Assembly: GCF_024266705.1 (NCBI RefSeq)
Contig: NZ_CP100756.1
Coordinates: 2,914,001 to 2,978,000 of the forward strand
DNA from: Natrinema gelatinilyticum
GTDB taxonomy: Archaea; Halobacteriota; Halobacteria; Halobacteriales; Natrialbaceae
DNA: 64,000 nucleotides
Reading direction: 5' to 3'
Below, in pieces: positions 25,608 through 34,224 of this stretch (position 1 is the first letter of the stretch; each line of letters starts with the position of its first letter). Both the position numbers and the translations under genes were made by a program. The notes beneath the pieces are model-generated. The model was not told the DNA's origin and did not search any database. It worked only from the letters and a program-made list of their open reading frames with translations.

Positions 25608-26009
25608 ATGAGATTAGATACCAACAGTGGCGGTTCGGGGCTCGATGACACCGTCGACCGGTTCTGCCTCGGTGGCATCGTCGGGAAACGCTTCTTACGG
25701 GCCGGCGGCCACACTGTGGGCTACGACGTCGCGGATACCTCGCTCTTCGACCACCAGCGAGGCAACCATTGGGGTGACCTCGAGCGCATCCTCGAGGCCC
25801 ATCGCAACCAGTTGCACCTCCCGCCCGGTCTCGCCTACGAGGCCGACTGCTTCTCGGTTGTCGACAGCGGCGACACCGCCCGCGCCGTCGAACTGTACGA
25901 TTTCGACGAGGACGACTTCTCGCGCATCACGATCACCGGCGGGACATACGTTCACGCGCTCACCGGCGATCCGCTCGTCGGTGTCGACGTACTCGAAGCC
26001 TCTCACTGA
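25608..26009 (+). CDS. Hypothetical protein, 133 aa, paired with a nucleotidyltransferase
   Basis: A 133-residue soluble protein beginning MRLDTNSGGSGLDDTVDRFC. It has a conserved-looking aromatic and His-rich middle (SLFDHQRGNHWGDLERILEA, AHRNQLHLPPGLAYEADCF) and a C-terminal strand region (RITITGGTYVHALTGDPLVG). I do not recognise a domain. The next gene starts 1 bp after its stop, so the two are cotranscribed, and both are divergent from treT. It could be a regulatory or assembly partner of the nucleotidyltransferase; that is inference from position only. Confidence 0.72.
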   Translation: MRLDTNSGGSGLDDTVDRFCLGGIVGKRFLRAGGHTVGYDVADTSLFDHQRGNHWGDLERILEAHRNQLHLPPGLAYEADCFSVVDSGDTARAVELYDFDEDDFSRITITGGTYVHALTGDPLVGVDVLEASH

Positions 26010-26010
26010 G

Positions 26011-26991
26011 ATGACTGGACCCACCACAGCCGTTGTCCTGGCTGGCGGCTACGCGACCCGACTGTGGCCGATCACGAGGCATCGACCCAAGATGTTCCTT
26101 CCGCTCGGAGAGACCACCGTTATCGATCGGATCTACGCCCAACTCGAAGGCGTCGATCGGATCGACGAGGTCTACGTGAGCACGAACGAACGGTTCGCCG
26201 CCAACTTCGAGGACCATCTCGAGGATGCCCCGTACGACAAGCCCCGCCTGTCCGTCGAGGAAACGGCACACCAGGACGAGAAGTTCGGCGTCGTCGGCGC
26301 ACTCGAGCAGTTGATCGACCGGGAGGGGCTCGACGAGGATCTGCTGGTGATCGCGGGGGACAACCTTTTCGACTTCGCCATCGAGGACTTCCTCCACTAT
26401 TTCGACCGACGGGACGGGCCGGCGATCGCCGCCTACGACGTCGGCTCCCGGGAGCGGGCAACGTCCTATGGCGTGATCGAACTGGACGACGAGCGCATCG
26501 TCGACTTTCAGGAAAAGCCCGCCGATCCGGAGAGTTCCCTCGTCTCGATCGGCTGCTACGCGTTCCCCGAGGAAACGCTGTCGCTGTTCACCCCGTACCT
26601 CGAAGCGGGGAACGATCCGGACGAACCCGGCTGGTTCGTCCAGTGGCTCCAGGACCGGGAATCGACCTACGCCTACACCTTCGAAACCGCGTGGTTCGAC
26701 ATCGGTACCAGGAGGAGTTATCTCGATGCCGTTTCATGGTACCTCGACGGCGAGTCCCACGTCGCCGATTCGGCGACCGTTCGGGAGAGCGCCGTGGGCG
26801 ACGACGTCCATGTGATGCCGGGCGCGACCCTCGTCGACGCCGACGTCGAACGGTCGGTGATCTTCCCGGACGTGGAACTCGAGTCTACGACCGTTTGCGA
26901 CTCTATCGTCGACGAGGGAGCCAGCATCTGCGGGTTCGACCTTGAGCGCGCCCTGATCGGTGCCCACACTCGAATTCCCGACGACCGATGA
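26011..26991 (+). CDS. Sugar-1-phosphate nucleotidyltransferase
   Basis: A 326-residue enzyme that makes an NDP-sugar from a sugar 1-phosphate and an NTP. The N-terminal signature is VVLAGGYATRLWPITRHRPK, with the catalytic Lys near KMFLPLG; LVIAGDNLFDFAIEDFL provides the metal-binding Asp; YGVIELDDERIVDFQEKPAD is the sugar loop. About 80 C-terminal residues have left-handed beta-helix character (VIFPDVELESTTVCDSIVDE). RLW rather than RLR is unusual for UDP/dTDP-glucose enzymes and recalls mannose-1-phosphate guanylyltransferases. With treT opposite, an NDP-glucose product is likely. Confidence 0.9.
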   Translation: MTGPTTAVVLAGGYATRLWPITRHRPKMFLPLGETTVIDRIYAQLEGVDRIDEVYVSTNERFAANFEDHLEDAPYDKPRLSVEETAHQDEKFGVVGALEQLIDREGLDEDLLVIAGDNLFDFAIEDFLHYFDRRDGPAIAAYDVGSRERATSYGVIELDDERIVDFQEKPADPESSLVSIGCYAFPEETLSLFTPYLEAGNDPDEPGWFVQWLQDRESTYAYTFETAWFDIGTRRSYLDAVSWYLDGESHVADSATVRESAVGDDVHVMPGATLVDADVERSVIFPDVELESTTVCDSIVDEGASICGFDLERALIGAHTRIPDDR

Positions 26992-27059
26992 GGGCTAAGG
27001 CCCCCAGTCCGTCTCCTGCGGAACGGTTCGTACGCTCCACTGTCGGCGGTCGTCAACGC

Positions 27060-27290
27060 TCACCAGCCGCTCGTGATCGACACGTAGACGCCGACGCCGA
27101 GCAGCAGTACTCCGTAAAACGCCCACTGCGGCCAGCCGGTCTCGAGAAAGAGCAGCGTCAGTAACAGGACCCACAGCGAGACGAGGAGCAGGTCGCCGAG
27201 GAGTCGGATGCTGCCGTTCATGAGCGCGGCGAAGACGCTCCGGTCGGACTCGACGTCGGATCGGGAGGAACGGGTGGAATCGTTACTCAT
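27060..27290 (-). CDS. Small membrane protein, 76 aa
   Basis: A 76-residue protein with a polar, charged N-terminus (MSNDSTRSSRSDVESDRSVF) and two hydrophobic helices (LLGDLLLVSLWVLLLTLLFL and WAFYGVLLLGVGVYVSI). Small haloarchaeal membrane proteins of this plan are common, with no known function. It is on the same strand as the gene for the trypsin-like protein and 65 bp downstream of it. Confidence 0.7.
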   Translation of the reverse strand: MSNDSTRSSRSDVESDRSVFAALMNGSIRLLGDLLLVSLWVLLLTLLFLETGWPQWAFYGVLLLGVGVYVSITSGW

Positions 27291-27355
27291 GTGGGATCGG
27301 CGGCTGATTTCCGGTCTGCTGGTGAGTGCGGTTCATTCGGTCGGTCGGACGGTGG

Positions 27356-28522
27356 TCAGAAGTGGTAGCCATGTTCCTCAGTCAATCGATACGCGCCGAC
27401 GCCCCAGACGTAGCTCTGACCGGGCCACCACGTGCGAGCGTTGTTGAAGCCCGCAACGAGGACGTCGCGGTCACTGCCCTCGGGATCGCGGTGGTAGCTC
27501 ACGGAACCGCTATCGCCGTCAGTCAGGTCCATCTCGCCGCCCCAGCGAAGCTGGCCGCGGCGACAGAAGTTCTCCGTAAAGCAGGTAACCGCGTCGACGC
27601 CCTGTATCTTCCCGGTCGTGTGTCCGCTCAACGCGCCGACCTTCTCGAGTTTTTCGTCGCGGGCGGCGAGATCGGCGAGCCCGAATTTGGTGAACTGGCC
27701 GCGCACACGGGGTTGAGATGGCGCGTCGATCCTGCTGGCGGGCTCGATCCGGCCGCCCGGTTCGACGACGGCCACGTCCTCGACTGGGTGATAGCGGGCG
27801 ACGGTCCCGAGTTCGATCACGTCGGCGTCCTTCCGTGGGAGGACCAGTGATCCGCCGCGCGGGTCGTGATTCTCCCTGAACGCGTGTTCTGCGGTGACGA
27901 AGAACGCGCGCTCGCCGTCGGGGTGGTAGAGCGCCGGACCGAGCGTCGACAGGCTCGTATCGGTCTCACAGGCAACACCGCTGGGGACGCGTCCGTTCTC
28001 GATGGCGGTTGCGAACCGCGGTTCCCAGTAGTCGCCACCGTCCCGAAAATTGTCGATTTCGATGATCGTCTTGACGTCGATATCGATACCTTCCGCGAGT
28101 TCCGCGAGCATTTCGCCGGCCGAGTGGCCCTCGCTCGAGACGCCGACGGAGACCGTGGCGGACCCGCTCTCGTGACTGCCGGGAACGACCGCGCTGCCGA
28201 AATAGCCGGTAAAGGCGACCCGTGCCAGTCGTCTGTTCACTTCGAAGGCCTTCTCGACGGCCGCGTACCATTCGGCGGGAACGTACGTCTTCTGTTCCCG
28301 AATCGACCAGGGATCGTCGGGATCCTTCCGTGAGAGGGCCGTCACGATGGGAACCTCGCCGTCGTCTGCCGCGAGGAAATCGTCGACGCGGAGCCAGTTC
28401 GCCATTCCGATCGCGTAGCCGCCGCTGACAATGGTTCGAAGGAACTCTCGCCGATCCATTCCCGTCTCCACGCGCTCGCGAAGCGTTGCGAGTCGCTGCA
28501 CGAGCCTCTCTGTGTGTGGCAT
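27356..28522 (-). CDS. Tat-exported trypsin-like protein
   Basis: A 388-residue protein. Residues 1-22 are an amphipathic N-region, then MDRREFLRTIVSGGYAIGMA has the Tat pattern RREFLR plus a hydrophobic stretch. The mature part shows a chymotrypsin-type triad: FFVTAEHAFRENHDP (His), VARYHPVEDVAVVEP (Asp) and DLTDGDSGSVSYHRDP (Ser in GDSGS). A catalytic serine hydrolase or an inactive relative is expected outside the cell. I chose the ATG at 28522 (MPHTERLVQR); the open frame extends 43 codons upstream, with unlike composition. A Cys pair (CFTENFC) may form a disulfide. Confidence 0.78.
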   Translation of the reverse strand: MPHTERLVQRLATLRERVETGMDRREFLRTIVSGGYAIGMANWLRVDDFLAADDGEVPIVTALSRKDPDDPWSIREQKTYVPAEWYAAVEKAFEVNRRLARVAFTGYFGSAVVPGSHESGSATVSVGVSSEGHSAGEMLAELAEGIDIDVKTIIEIDNFRDGGDYWEPRFATAIENGRVPSGVACETDTSLSTLGPALYHPDGERAFFVTAEHAFRENHDPRGGSLVLPRKDADVIELGTVARYHPVEDVAVVEPGGRIEPASRIDAPSQPRVRGQFTKFGLADLAARDEKLEKVGALSGHTTGKIQGVDAVTCFTENFCRRGQLRWGGEMDLTDGDSGSVSYHRDPEGSDRDVLVAGFNNARTWWPGQSYVWGVGAYRLTEEHGYHF

Positions 28523-29042
28523 CTCGGCCGGACCTCGAGACTGGTATTCGGTCGCTGCTGTCCCCGTTCTGCCACCGTATTTGTTCACGGACACAGGATC
28601 GGTAACCGTGGAAACGAACGGCGAAATTGACGAAAGGGATTCTGCCTGCAACTGCCGTTTTTCTCCCGCTCATTACTATCAGTAGAATTGACCTCTTCGG
28701 TGCTCGAGAATGGGTTGTCGTGGCGCCGATTCCGATCCCTGATATAATGACTGTACGACTGAACGCAAGCGTTCGTGTCACGCGGCCATTCAGTACAGTT
28801 CGTCTCCGTGGTGGTGACCACGGAGGCAGTATGCACTCTCGATCGATGCGCGCCGCGACCGCGAAAACGCGTCCACCTCATCCATCGCGGTGATCTTCGA
28901 CGATCAGTGGCGATCGATGCGGCGCGATCCGGTCTTTCCTCTCTTCGGACGTCTCTCCGATCATCGATGGTCCGAAACCAATCCGCTCGAACGATCGAGC
29001 GCCAGGGAAAACGGTATTTGGTCGCCCCACACAGACAGGAGC
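28523..29042. other. Intergenic region, 520 bp, with a hairpin at 28804-28825
   Basis: No gene is supported here. It carries the divergent promoters of the trypsin-like gene and the carboxylase gene. A perfect 9-bp inverted repeat (CTCCGTGGT, loop GGTG, ACCACGGAG) lies at 28804-28825 and could be an operator or an RNA hairpin. A TATA-like TATTT at 29015-29019 is 24-28 bp before the carboxylase ATG. Confidence 0.5.
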
Positions 29043-30845
29043 ATGCGAGTTCGTATCGCGGCTGGTGCGGCCGACGAGGAAGCTGCGGCGATTGCGGCCG
29101 CCCTCGCCAATCACGTCGGGGAGACGGTCGAGGTGTTCGTTGGCCAGGAGACGAAGCCGACGGCAGTTCACGACACGTCACTCGAGCAGGACAGGCGGGT
29201 CGACGTCGATTCGAACGCGGGTGACGAATCCGCCGACGGTGGTGCCGACATCGAACTCGGGCCGACGGACAGGGAACGGCGACTCAGAGAGGAGATCGAC
29301 GACATTCACGCGGGCGGACCAGAGAAGTACAAGGATCAACTCGCCGACGAAGGCAAGCTCTTCGTTCGCGATCGACTCGAGCTGTGGTTTTCTGATTCGG
29401 ATACCGCGCTGCACTTCGAAGACGGAACGTTCGCGGCGTTCGACGAGTGGCATCCGCGCGGTACGGACACCGAGTCGGCGGACGACGGCGATAGGCTCCC
29501 AGCGGACGGCCTCATCACGGCTGCAGCCACGTTCGAGGGACGCGACGTTCACGTGATGGCCAACGACTACACCGTCAAGCGGGGGAGTATGGCCGCGAAG
29601 GGCGTCGAAAAGTTCCTCCGGATGCAACAGCGCGCCCTGAAAACGGGAAAACCGGTGTTCTATCTGATGGATTCCTCCGGCGGCCGAATCGACCAGCAGA
29701 CGGGTTTTTTCGCGAATCGTGAAGGGATCGGGAAGTACTACTACAACCATTCGATGCTCTCCGGGCGGGTTCCCCAGATCTGCGTCCTTTACGGGCCGTG
29801 TATCGCCGGCGCGGCGTACACTCCCGTCTTCGCCGATTTCACCGTCATGGTTGAGGGGATGTCCGCGATGGCAATCGCCTCCCCGCGAATGGTGCGGATG
29901 GTCACCGGCGAGGAGATCGACCTTCAGGAACTCGGCGGACCGCAGGTCCACGCACGGGAATCTGGATCGGCTGATCTGGTCGCCTCCGACGAGGAACACG
30001 CACGCGAACTCGTGGCGCAGTTGATTACCTACCTGCCCGACAACGCCGACGAAAAGCCGCCGACGAGCGAATCGAAGCCGCCCGCAAACTCCCCCACCGA
30101 GATCGACGGCATCATCCCGGACGAACCAAACCGCGGATACGATATGCTCGACGTCGTCGAACGACTCATCGACGAGGGGTCACTCCTCGAGTTACGACCA
30201 GATTACGGGACGGAGATTGTCACCGCCTACGCGCGGATCGACGGGCGTCCGGTCGGCATCGTCGCCAACCAGCCGACCCAGCGCGCTGGTGCGATTTTCC
30301 CCGACGCGGCCGAGAAAGCGGCGGAGTTCATCTGGAAATCTGACGCATTCAACATTCCGTTACTCTACCTCTGTGATACGCCGGGATTCATGGCCGGTTC
30401 GCAGGTCGAGAAGGACGGAATATTGGAGCAGGGCAAGAAAATGATCTACGCGACCTCCTCGGCGACGGTTCCGAAACAGACGGTCGTCGTCCGCAAAGCC
30501 TACGGGGCGGGAATCTACGCGATGGGCGGTCCCGCATACGATCCCGAGAGTGTCATCGGCCTTCCACCGGGTGAAATCGCGATTATGGGGCCAGAAGCGG
30601 CGATCAACGCCGTCTACGCCCGAAAGCTCGGCGCGATCGACGATCCCGACGAACGCGAGCGAATGGAGCGAGAACTCAGGGAGGAGTACCGCGAGGATAT
30701 CGACGTCCACCGAATGGCGAGCGAAGTCGTCATCGACGAACTCGTCCCGCCGAGTTCGCTGCGCGACGAACTGGCCGCCCGGTTCGAGTTTTACGCCGAC
30801 ATCGAGAAATCGCTCCCGTCGAAGAAACACGGCACTGTACTCTAA
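29043..30845 (+). CDS. Acyl-CoA carboxylase carboxyltransferase (PccB-like) with N-terminal PccX/epsilon-like segment
   Basis: A 600-residue protein. The last 510 residues are a biotin-dependent carboxyltransferase: YKDQLADEGKLFVRDRLELW, the N-lobe oxyanion glycines in LMDSSGGRIDQQTGFFANRE, ICVLYGPCIAGAAYTPVFAD, and the C-lobe GIVANQPTQRAGAIFPDAAE with YLCDTPGFMAGSQVEKDGIL and KAYGAGIYAMGGPAYDP. The first 40 residues (MRVRIAAGAADEEAAAIAAA, LANHVGETVEVFVGQE) look like the small epsilon subunit (PccX, 'acc operon protein') that haloarchaeal propionyl-CoA carboxylases carry as a separate gene. I infer an epsilon-beta fusion. Propionyl- or acetyl-CoA is the likely substrate. No biotin carboxylase is nearby. 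Confidence 0.86.
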   Translation: MRVRIAAGAADEEAAAIAAALANHVGETVEVFVGQETKPTAVHDTSLEQDRRVDVDSNAGDESADGGADIELGPTDRERRLREEIDDIHAGGPEKYKDQLADEGKLFVRDRLELWFSDSDTALHFEDGTFAAFDEWHPRGTDTESADDGDRLPADGLITAAATFEGRDVHVMANDYTVKRGSMAAKGVEKFLRMQQRALKTGKPVFYLMDSSGGRIDQQTGFFANREGIGKYYYNHSMLSGRVPQICVLYGPCIAGAAYTPVFADFTVMVEGMSAMAIASPRMVRMVTGEEIDLQELGGPQVHARESGSADLVASDEEHARELVAQLITYLPDNADEKPPTSESKPPANSPTEIDGIIPDEPNRGYDMLDVVERLIDEGSLLELRPDYGTEIVTAYARIDGRPVGIVANQPTQRAGAIFPDAAEKAAEFIWKSDAFNIPLLYLCDTPGFMAGSQVEKDGILEQGKKMIYATSSATVPKQTVVVRKAYGAGIYAMGGPAYDPESVIGLPPGEIAIMGPEAAINAVYARKLGAIDDPDERERMERELREEYREDIDVHRMASEVVIDELVPPSSLRDELAARFEFYADIEKSLPSKKHGTVL

Positions 30846-31100
30846 CTGCCTGCGGACTGCTCACTGCCAGTGGCGTTCTCCCGGACGACCGACTACTATC
30901 CCCGAACCGACTGACGCCGTCGGGTTCGAAGCGACTCGAGACCAGGTGGTCTCCCCGCGTTTGATGTCGCCGTCGAGTAATTACCACCATTTAACGGTGT
31001 CGTATCATCTCCTACGCCTGTCATAACAATACCCCGCGTGCCTGTACTCGTGGTTGCTCCCGGTGGCTCGACGCTCCGGTTCGACCCCGGTGGGGAGCCT

Positions 31101-31451
31101 ATGAGTTCCGAGGGCGCGCTGTGGCGCCTCCGACCGATCGGCGACATCACATCTGTCGATCTAGAGCGACTGCTCTGGGCGGTCGTGGTTCTCGCGATGA
31201 TCGCCGACATCGCGACGACGTTCGTCGGACTCCACCTGGGACTGTCCGAATCGAACCCGGCCGCCCGGGGAGCAATCGAGGGCTACGGCATCGCCGGGAT
31301 GCTGGCCCTGAAGGGGTTCGCGATCGGTGTGGGGCTTGGCTGTCGTCTCCTCCTCGAGCGGCAGTATCGCCCCATCGTTCCAGCCGGACTCGCGGTTCCG
31401 TGGTTGCTCGCTGCGGTCCTGAACGTCTACACGATATCCGCGGTACTCTGA
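31101..31451 (+). CDS. DUF5658-type membrane protein
   Basis: A 116-residue protein with three hydrophobic helices (LLWAVVVLAMIADIATTFVG, GMLALKGFAIGVGLGCRLLL, LAVPWLLAAVLNVYTISAVL). The conserved GLHLGLSESNPAARGAIEGY between helices one and two, with its N-P-x-A-R core, is the hallmark of the DUF5658 family, whose function is unknown. The ATG at 31101 (MSSEGALWRL) is more plausible than an in-frame upstream start. Confidence 0.78.
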   Translation: MSSEGALWRLRPIGDITSVDLERLLWAVVVLAMIADIATTFVGLHLGLSESNPAARGAIEGYGIAGMLALKGFAIGVGLGCRLLLERQYRPIVPAGLAVPWLLAAVLNVYTISAVL

Positions 31452-31494
31452 GTCGGACCGGTGAGAATCGAACCGGCACGAGGACGGGTGGCCG

Positions 31495-32127
31495 TCACGG
31501 GTTTCGCTCCAGGACACGTCGCCACTCCCGAACCTCGGCGAGGACCGCCTCCCATTGATCGCGTGAACCTGGAACCTCGGTGCCGGTCAGGCGCTCGCGT
31601 TCGGCCTCGAGTCGCTCCCGAACCCGCGTCGGTTCCTCGACGTTCCAGAACGAAAGTTCGGTGCCGCTCGCCGTTTCGAGGGTGACGGTCCCGTACCCGA
31701 CGAGTCGACCGAGCGGTTGCTGTTCGACAGTCGTGTTTTGAATGCGCTCTATCGACACGGTCCGGACGGTCAGGCCGAAGACGCCGTGACGGGTCGCGGC
31801 GACCGCGTTCGTGACGACGAACGCCGCCCGGGAGACGCGAGCGTACTGCCATAGCGCAGGCACACCGACGAGCGGAACCCCGACGGCCGCGAGTACCGGC
31901 AGGAGTTCGAGGACGACCCCGGTCAGGATCCCAATCGTTCCGATGACGGCGAGTGCGACCCACGGAAGCACGGTCTGAATTCGCGGCCTGCCCTGCCAGC
32001 GAACCCGTTCGTCTTCCTCGCGCGGGAGCCACGTCAGATCCGCGGCAGTCGAGTCGCCAGCGGTGGGCGGATTGCCACCGTTCGCCGCCGGTTTCGAGCC
32101 GGGATCAGTTCGACTGGTCCTCGTCAT
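31495..32127 (-). CDS. PH-domain (YdbS/DUF304-like) membrane protein
   Basis: A 210-residue protein: a polar N-terminus, two membrane helices (VLPWVALAVIGTIGILTGVV and LEL-LPVLAAVGVPLVGVPAL), then a bacterial-type PH domain (RAAFVVTNAVAATRHGVFGL, RTVSIERIQNTTVEQQPLGR, LVGYGTVTLETASGTELSFW). The VxxxxIQ...QxxxGRLxGYGTV signature is diagnostic. Such pairs (YdbS/YdbT) are linked to membrane stress and antimicrobial resistance in bacteria. Its start overlaps the end of the upstream paralogue by 23 bp, so they form an operon. Confidence 0.85.
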   Translation of the reverse strand: MTRTSRTDPGSKPAANGGNPPTAGDSTAADLTWLPREEDERVRWQGRPRIQTVLPWVALAVIGTIGILTGVVLELLPVLAAVGVPLVGVPALWQYARVSRAAFVVTNAVAATRHGVFGLTVRTVSIERIQNTTVEQQPLGRLVGYGTVTLETASGTELSFWNVEEPTRVRERLEAERERLTGTEVPGSRDQWEAVLAEVREWRRVLERNP

Positions 32128-32797
32128 ACTCGGTAGGTGTCCGATCGCCGGGTTCGCGGGCGGAACGGCTCGTCGACCGGGTATCGGTCGACCCCTTGCC
32201 GACCGATCGCGTCTCCTCAGTGAGCGGGCGGCTGTCGGTGCTGTCGTGGCGGTTCTGCCGTGCGGTCGCATCGTCCTCGACGGCGGCTCGGATCGCGCGC
32301 AATTCCTCGAGGATCGCCGCGAGAACGTCGTCGCTCGTCTGATCCGACGCCGGTTCGCCGCGAGTCCGGTCGATTCGCTCGCTGATCAACCGCTGGACGG
32401 CCTTCGGGTCAGTGACCGCGGCGAAGGACATTTCGACGCCGGAGCCGCCCGCTGTGCTGACCTCGACGGTACCGTAACCGAAGTAGTTTCCGAGCGCGCT
32501 CTGGCTGTAGGAGATGTCTTGGACCTTCTCGTGTTCGATTCGCTTGACGTCACGCGAGAGAACGCCGGTCTTCTTATACAGCGCCCGGGTCGTCACGACG
32601 TAGTGGGTGTTCGTCACGCGGAGGTACTCCCCCGCTATGATGACCAGTCCGATCAGGACGATCGAGAGCGGAATCCCGATCGCGAACGCCGGAACGAGCG
32701 TTCGTCGGTCCGGACTGGCGGCCCAGACGAGTTCCTCGTCGGCGTCCGGCGACAGCCACTCGAGGTCGACGTCGGCGTCGACCGGGTCCGCGGTCAT
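32105..32797 (-). CDS. PH-domain (YdbS/DUF304-like) membrane protein, paralogue
   Basis: A 230-residue paralogue of the downstream gene. One or two membrane helices (LVPAFAIGIPLSIVLIGLVI) precede a PH domain: THYVVTTRALYKKTGVLSRD, VKRIEHEKVQDISYSQSALG, NYFGYGTVEVSTAGGSGVEM. The C-terminal 100 residues are a charged, probably disordered tail (DDATARQNRHDSTDSRPLTE) that the sister lacks. The two likely form a hetero-oligomer at the membrane, an inference from the overlapping genes and from bacterial YdbS/YdbT. Confidence 0.85.
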   Translation of the reverse strand: MTADPVDADVDLEWLSPDADEELVWAASPDRRTLVPAFAIGIPLSIVLIGLVIIAGEYLRVTNTHYVVTTRALYKKTGVLSRDVKRIEHEKVQDISYSQSALGNYFGYGTVEVSTAGGSGVEMSFAAVTDPKAVQRLISERIDRTRGEPASDQTSDDVLAAILEELRAIRAAVEDDATARQNRHDSTDSRPLTEETRSVGKGSTDTRSTSRSAREPGDRTPTEYDEDQSN

Positions 32798-32804
32798 CTG
32801 TGGA

Positions 32805-33272
32805 TCACACCTCGCTCTCTTCGACCCGTTCGCGTTTCAGCGAGAGGACGGTCCGATCGAACTCACAGACGAGGTCGTCGTGCTGATTGAAGGCTTCGAC
32901 GTGCATGGTGACCAGTCCGCGTTCTCCGTCGCTCGTTTCGCGCTTTTCCGTGACCGTCGACCGGGCGCGAATCGTATCGCCGTGGAAGACGGGGGCCGGG
33001 TGTTCGACGTTGTCGTAGGAGAGGTTCGCGACGATCGTACCGTCGGTCAGCTCTGGGATCGAGACGCCGACCGCCAGCGACATCGTATAGAGGCCGTTGA
33101 CCAGTCGTTCGCCGAACTGGGTGTCGCCCGCGAACTCCCGATCGAGATGGAGCGGTTGCTGATTCATCGTCATATCACAGAACCGCTGGTTGTCGCTCTC
33201 GGAGATCGTCCGCCGGCGCTCGTGATCGATGGTTTCTCCGACTGTGAACTCCTCGAAGTACAGTCCAGTCAT
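32805..33272 (-). CDS. MaoC-like hotdog dehydratase
   Basis: A 155-residue single-hotdog MaoC domain. MTGLYFEEFTVGETIDHERR opens the domain; MTMNQQPLHLDREFAGDTQF holds the catalytic N/D...H dyad (hydratase motif with Asn and His); GLYTMSLAVGVSIPELTDGT and PVFHGDTIRARSTVTEKRE are also typical. The family hydrates enoyl-CoA thioesters (for example in beta-oxidation or mesaconyl-CoA metabolism). It lies 7 bp upstream of the PH-domain gene, on the same strand, but the roles appear unrelated. Confidence 0.88.
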   Translation of the reverse strand: MTGLYFEEFTVGETIDHERRRTISESDNQRFCDMTMNQQPLHLDREFAGDTQFGERLVNGLYTMSLAVGVSIPELTDGTIVANLSYDNVEHPAPVFHGDTIRARSTVTEKRETSDGERGLVTMHVEAFNQHDDLVCEFDRTVLSLKRERVEESEV

Positions 33273-33300
33273 ACGTTCGAGGTCGCATAGCGACCACTAA

Positions 33301-33846
33301 AACGCGTCGCCTACCGGAGAATCACGAGTCGACCAACTGTTCCGACAGTCGGGACTGCTTCGAGACAAATGGGATGAGGTCCATTACGCGGATGGATCGA
33401 TATACGGCGAGAAGACGGTCGAACGAGCAATCGCGAACACAGACGATGTCTATGATCCGTCGGGTACCGCGGGGTCACGTGTGAAGCGAACCGGCCAGCG
33501 AAGACAGACGACTATACAGGAACCTGCTCAAGATGGACAGTCATCGGCAACGGAACAAACTATTGGTGGATACGTCGTCACGCTGGACGGCGTGACCGAA
33601 GAGCAAATGGCGTGTACCTGCCCGCATCACGACCACCGGAGCGCATTCTGTAAGTACATGGCGGGCGTCGAAGACGCCGCTGACGACGACGGCAACGCTA
33701 TGCCGACGACGCGCTCGGTGTCCTTCTCGGGCTGTTCCGCCTCTATCACCGCTGCTATTTCCTCTTATAGTTCGTCAATGAGTGGCTGGCCTCGGCCTAT
33801 ACCCGTGCTTCGGAGCGACCGAGTGAAAGCGTCCGCCGGACACTGA
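33301..33846 (+). pseudogene. Chimeric remnant: NrS-1-type replication protein tail joined to a SWIM zinc finger
   Basis: From 33301 an open frame without a start codon reads SRVDQLFRQSGLLRDKWDEV then HYADGSIYGEKTVERAI, which resembles the C-terminal helical domain of plasmid/virus NrS-1-type primase-polymerases. After VYDPSGTAGSRVKRTGQRRQ it passes in frame into VTLDGVTEEQMACTCPHHDH and RSAFCKYMAGVEDA, a SWIM zinc finger whose final His (CKH) is Tyr. A serine-rich out-of-frame tail follows. Neither domain is complete, so this is a degraded joint of two mobile-element genes next to IS remnants. The 5' truncation point abuts the host MaoC gene. Confidence 0.65.
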
Positions 33847-33881
33847 AAGTAGTTCTTCAGACGCCGTCACGAGGTCGCCGT

Positions 33882-34088
33882 CTAGCTGCCGTGTTTGTCG
33901 TTCAACTTGGGGAAACACTGCGAGCAGGGCGTATAGCCGTCGTCTAAGAGGTCTTCGACAGGGCGGCGTTCAAACTCGTGGCTGCGGTCGCCCATCGTTT
34001 GCAGGTCACAGAAACTTGACCACTCGTCTTCGTCTTTTGTTGACGGCCAGTCCGCTGGGTTCTTCGGGATTGCACCGTGTTGGCTCAT
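33882..34088 (-). CDS. Small zinc-ribbon-like protein, 68 aa
   Basis: A 68-residue ORF starting MSQHGAIPKNPADWPSTKDE, with FCDLQTMGDRSHEFERRPVE and a C-terminal YTPCSQCFPKLNDKHGS. The CSQC pair, an earlier Cys and His residues could form a zinc site. Proteins with this plan (Cys...CSxCFP) are frequent beside haloarchaeal mobile elements and SWIM genes. No function is known. The start is set by composition; 18 codons upstream are unlike it. Confidence 0.6.
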   Translation of the reverse strand: MSQHGAIPKNPADWPSTKDEDEWSSFCDLQTMGDRSHEFERRPVEDLLDDGYTPCSQCFPKLNDKHGS

Positions 34089-34224
34089 GCTCAGTCGATC
34101 ACATCGGATTAGGATGAGTGTCTGCTTGGAGAAGATATGCAATCAACCGTCTTGATGAGTTCCTTGAACTCCTCGACGGCTTGACACGCAGGTCAAGGCC
34201 GTCTACAGTAATACAGCGAGAGTG

